From the NCBI GenBank assembly GCA_018398765.1, contig JAHBMJ010005896.1:10001-54109 (forward strand): a DNA stretch of 44,109 nucleotides, given 5' to 3'. Positions 43,004 to 44,109 of this stretch are shown here, piece by piece. Position 1 is the first letter of the stretch, and every line of letters begins with the position of its first letter. The notes beneath the pieces were generated by a model. That model was not told the origin of the DNA and searched no databases. It was given only the letters and a program-made list of their open reading frames with translations. Position numbers and translations under genes: made by a program. The stretch comes from Chromera velia. Taxonomy: Eukaryota > Sar > Chromeraceae.

Positions 43004-44109
43004 AATCTAATCTTATCCCAGGACTGTAATTCAAATGTATCCATATTTGTCGACAGTTGCAATAGTTTTAAAATGCAAGGTAAGAAATGCATGTATCGTG
43101 ATGAGATGTGTGTTGTTGAATGTATGCGTGCAATATGCATGCATGACTAGGTGCATGATGTGGAGTAATGTGCATGAATGTATGGTGCAAGGCGGACGTC
43201 ACATAACTGGCACGCAGGTCTAGGGCTCCAGCCCCAAACACAATGTAATCCTGTAGCAAGGCATCCTGATTTAGGTGGCATCCTAAAAAATAATAACTTT
43301 TCCCTGCCTAACATTAATTATTTAGAAGTATCCAGCTAGCTCTAGATATATGAATAACGATGGCGCATCATAGTCATATAGTCAACAATTATTATTAAAA
43401 ATAGAAAGTATAGTATACAGAGAGACATGTTTATGTAATGTGCCACAGTCTTAGCTAGTCTTAGCCATGGTGCCGTAGTACGCAGCACCTAGTGCCGTAC
43501 ACACCCCGGCGCTCGGTGGCAAATCTAGTGGCAAATATAACATTCAGATTGATGTTGGTCCACTGTTGGATTCTGCATTGCTGCAGTGGAGAATACATGG
43601 AAACATTGCAAACTGAGCGAAACTCTGGTGCGAACTGAACTATTAATATATGCGGTCTCAATCAACGGTATCATCAACCGGGGGCGCCACCTTTGATGGA
43701 GGCCTCCCTGCATGCATCCCTCACTTCCTGCCAGCCCTATGTTCTCCTCGGTCATGCAGTCAGTACCATTTGGTACTAGATTTCGCATCGATCGGTTGAG
43801 CGACACAGCTAGAAAAAAGGGGGGGGAGATGCCGGAGTGGAAGCAAGAAGAAAGACAGAACAGATGAAAATTGAAAGAAGAAAAAAACCGCAGCTGACCT
43901 GTCGCAACGAAAAAGAAGACAGAAAGACGGGCCGATCTGTCATCCATGTCAGCAGAAGACGACACACATGCAACTTTGCCTAAAGACGTGCATGCAGGAT
44001 GAAGGAAATACGAACACTTCACGCAAGCACGCACAGATGCATGGATGGAGGCAGGTCAGAGAGACCATTCCCTCATTACGTGCGCCCATCCACCTGCCCC
44101 CCCCCCCCC
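43004..44109. other. No firm gene; AT-rich stretch and terminal poly-C
   Basis: 43260-43460 is AT-rich like 33290-33720. The minus-strand ORF 44034-43525 has no homology signal I can read, but its segment 43947-43899 (MDDRSARLSVFFFVAT) ends in a phase-1 GTCAGC donor and could be a first exon. The window ends in a run of about 12 C. Confidence 0.35.

Noticed and set aside
1-44109. tRNA, rRNA or organellar gene content
   Set aside because: No cloverleaf, rRNA core or organelle gene was recognised on reading either strand.

Overview
The window is eukaryotic nuclear DNA. It has spliced multi-exon genes, GT-AG introns full of microsatellites, AT-rich islands between genes and a degenerate Ty1/copia-type retroelement. 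My best guess is an alveolate alga of the chromerid type (for example Chromera velia). This rests on the style of the sequence (intron-dense genes, long simple repeats, a TGCATGC motif cluster, an EGF-rich secreted protein), not on any database match.

Region 1 (76-10432, minus strand) holds a gene I can assemble almost completely. It has 22 exons, and their lengths sum to a multiple of three. A signal-peptide exon is followed by two tiny Cys-rich exons, 14 calcium-binding EGF exons and a concanavalin A/LamG-like C-terminal domain. The predicted product is a secreted protein of about 963 residues. Nearly every boundary up to the lectin-like domain is phase 1, so modules are one per exon, as in animal exon-shuffled proteins. 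Region 2 (11368-17121, plus strand) is divergent from it and holds an 8-exon gene for a basic, Ser-rich protein with two hydrophobic segments and no recognised family. The roughly 0.9 kb between the two genes carries strong palindromes and TATA-like sequence.

Region 3 (17122-22358) starts with a non-coding AT-rich stretch. It then has a small minus-strand gene (18498-20493) that resembles mitochondrial ribosomal protein mL53 and seems to use a GC-AG intron. The region ends in an intergenic stretch with clustered TGCATGC motifs. Region 4 (about 22359-33188, plus strand) is a gene of about 19 exons, roughly 1467 residues. It has a split four-Cys (CxxC...CxxC) site, a C2-like segment and a long disordered Ser/Pro tail; I do not recognise the family.

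Region 5 (about 33250-43460) looks like a mobile or repetitive island. It has AT-rich margins, a minus-strand copia reverse transcriptase/RNase H relic (34500-36715), a tandem array of about 17 units of about 52 bp (38560-39600), and decayed plus-strand coding-like frames, clearest at 39670-41080. Several in-frame stops there, and in the copia relic, fall where Gln (TAA/TAG) or Trp (TGA/TAG) would fit. Ordinary decay is the default reading, but the pattern deserves a test. The last 650 bases hold nothing firm.

All exon boundaries were read by eye from splice motifs, phase and open frame, and no transcript was available.
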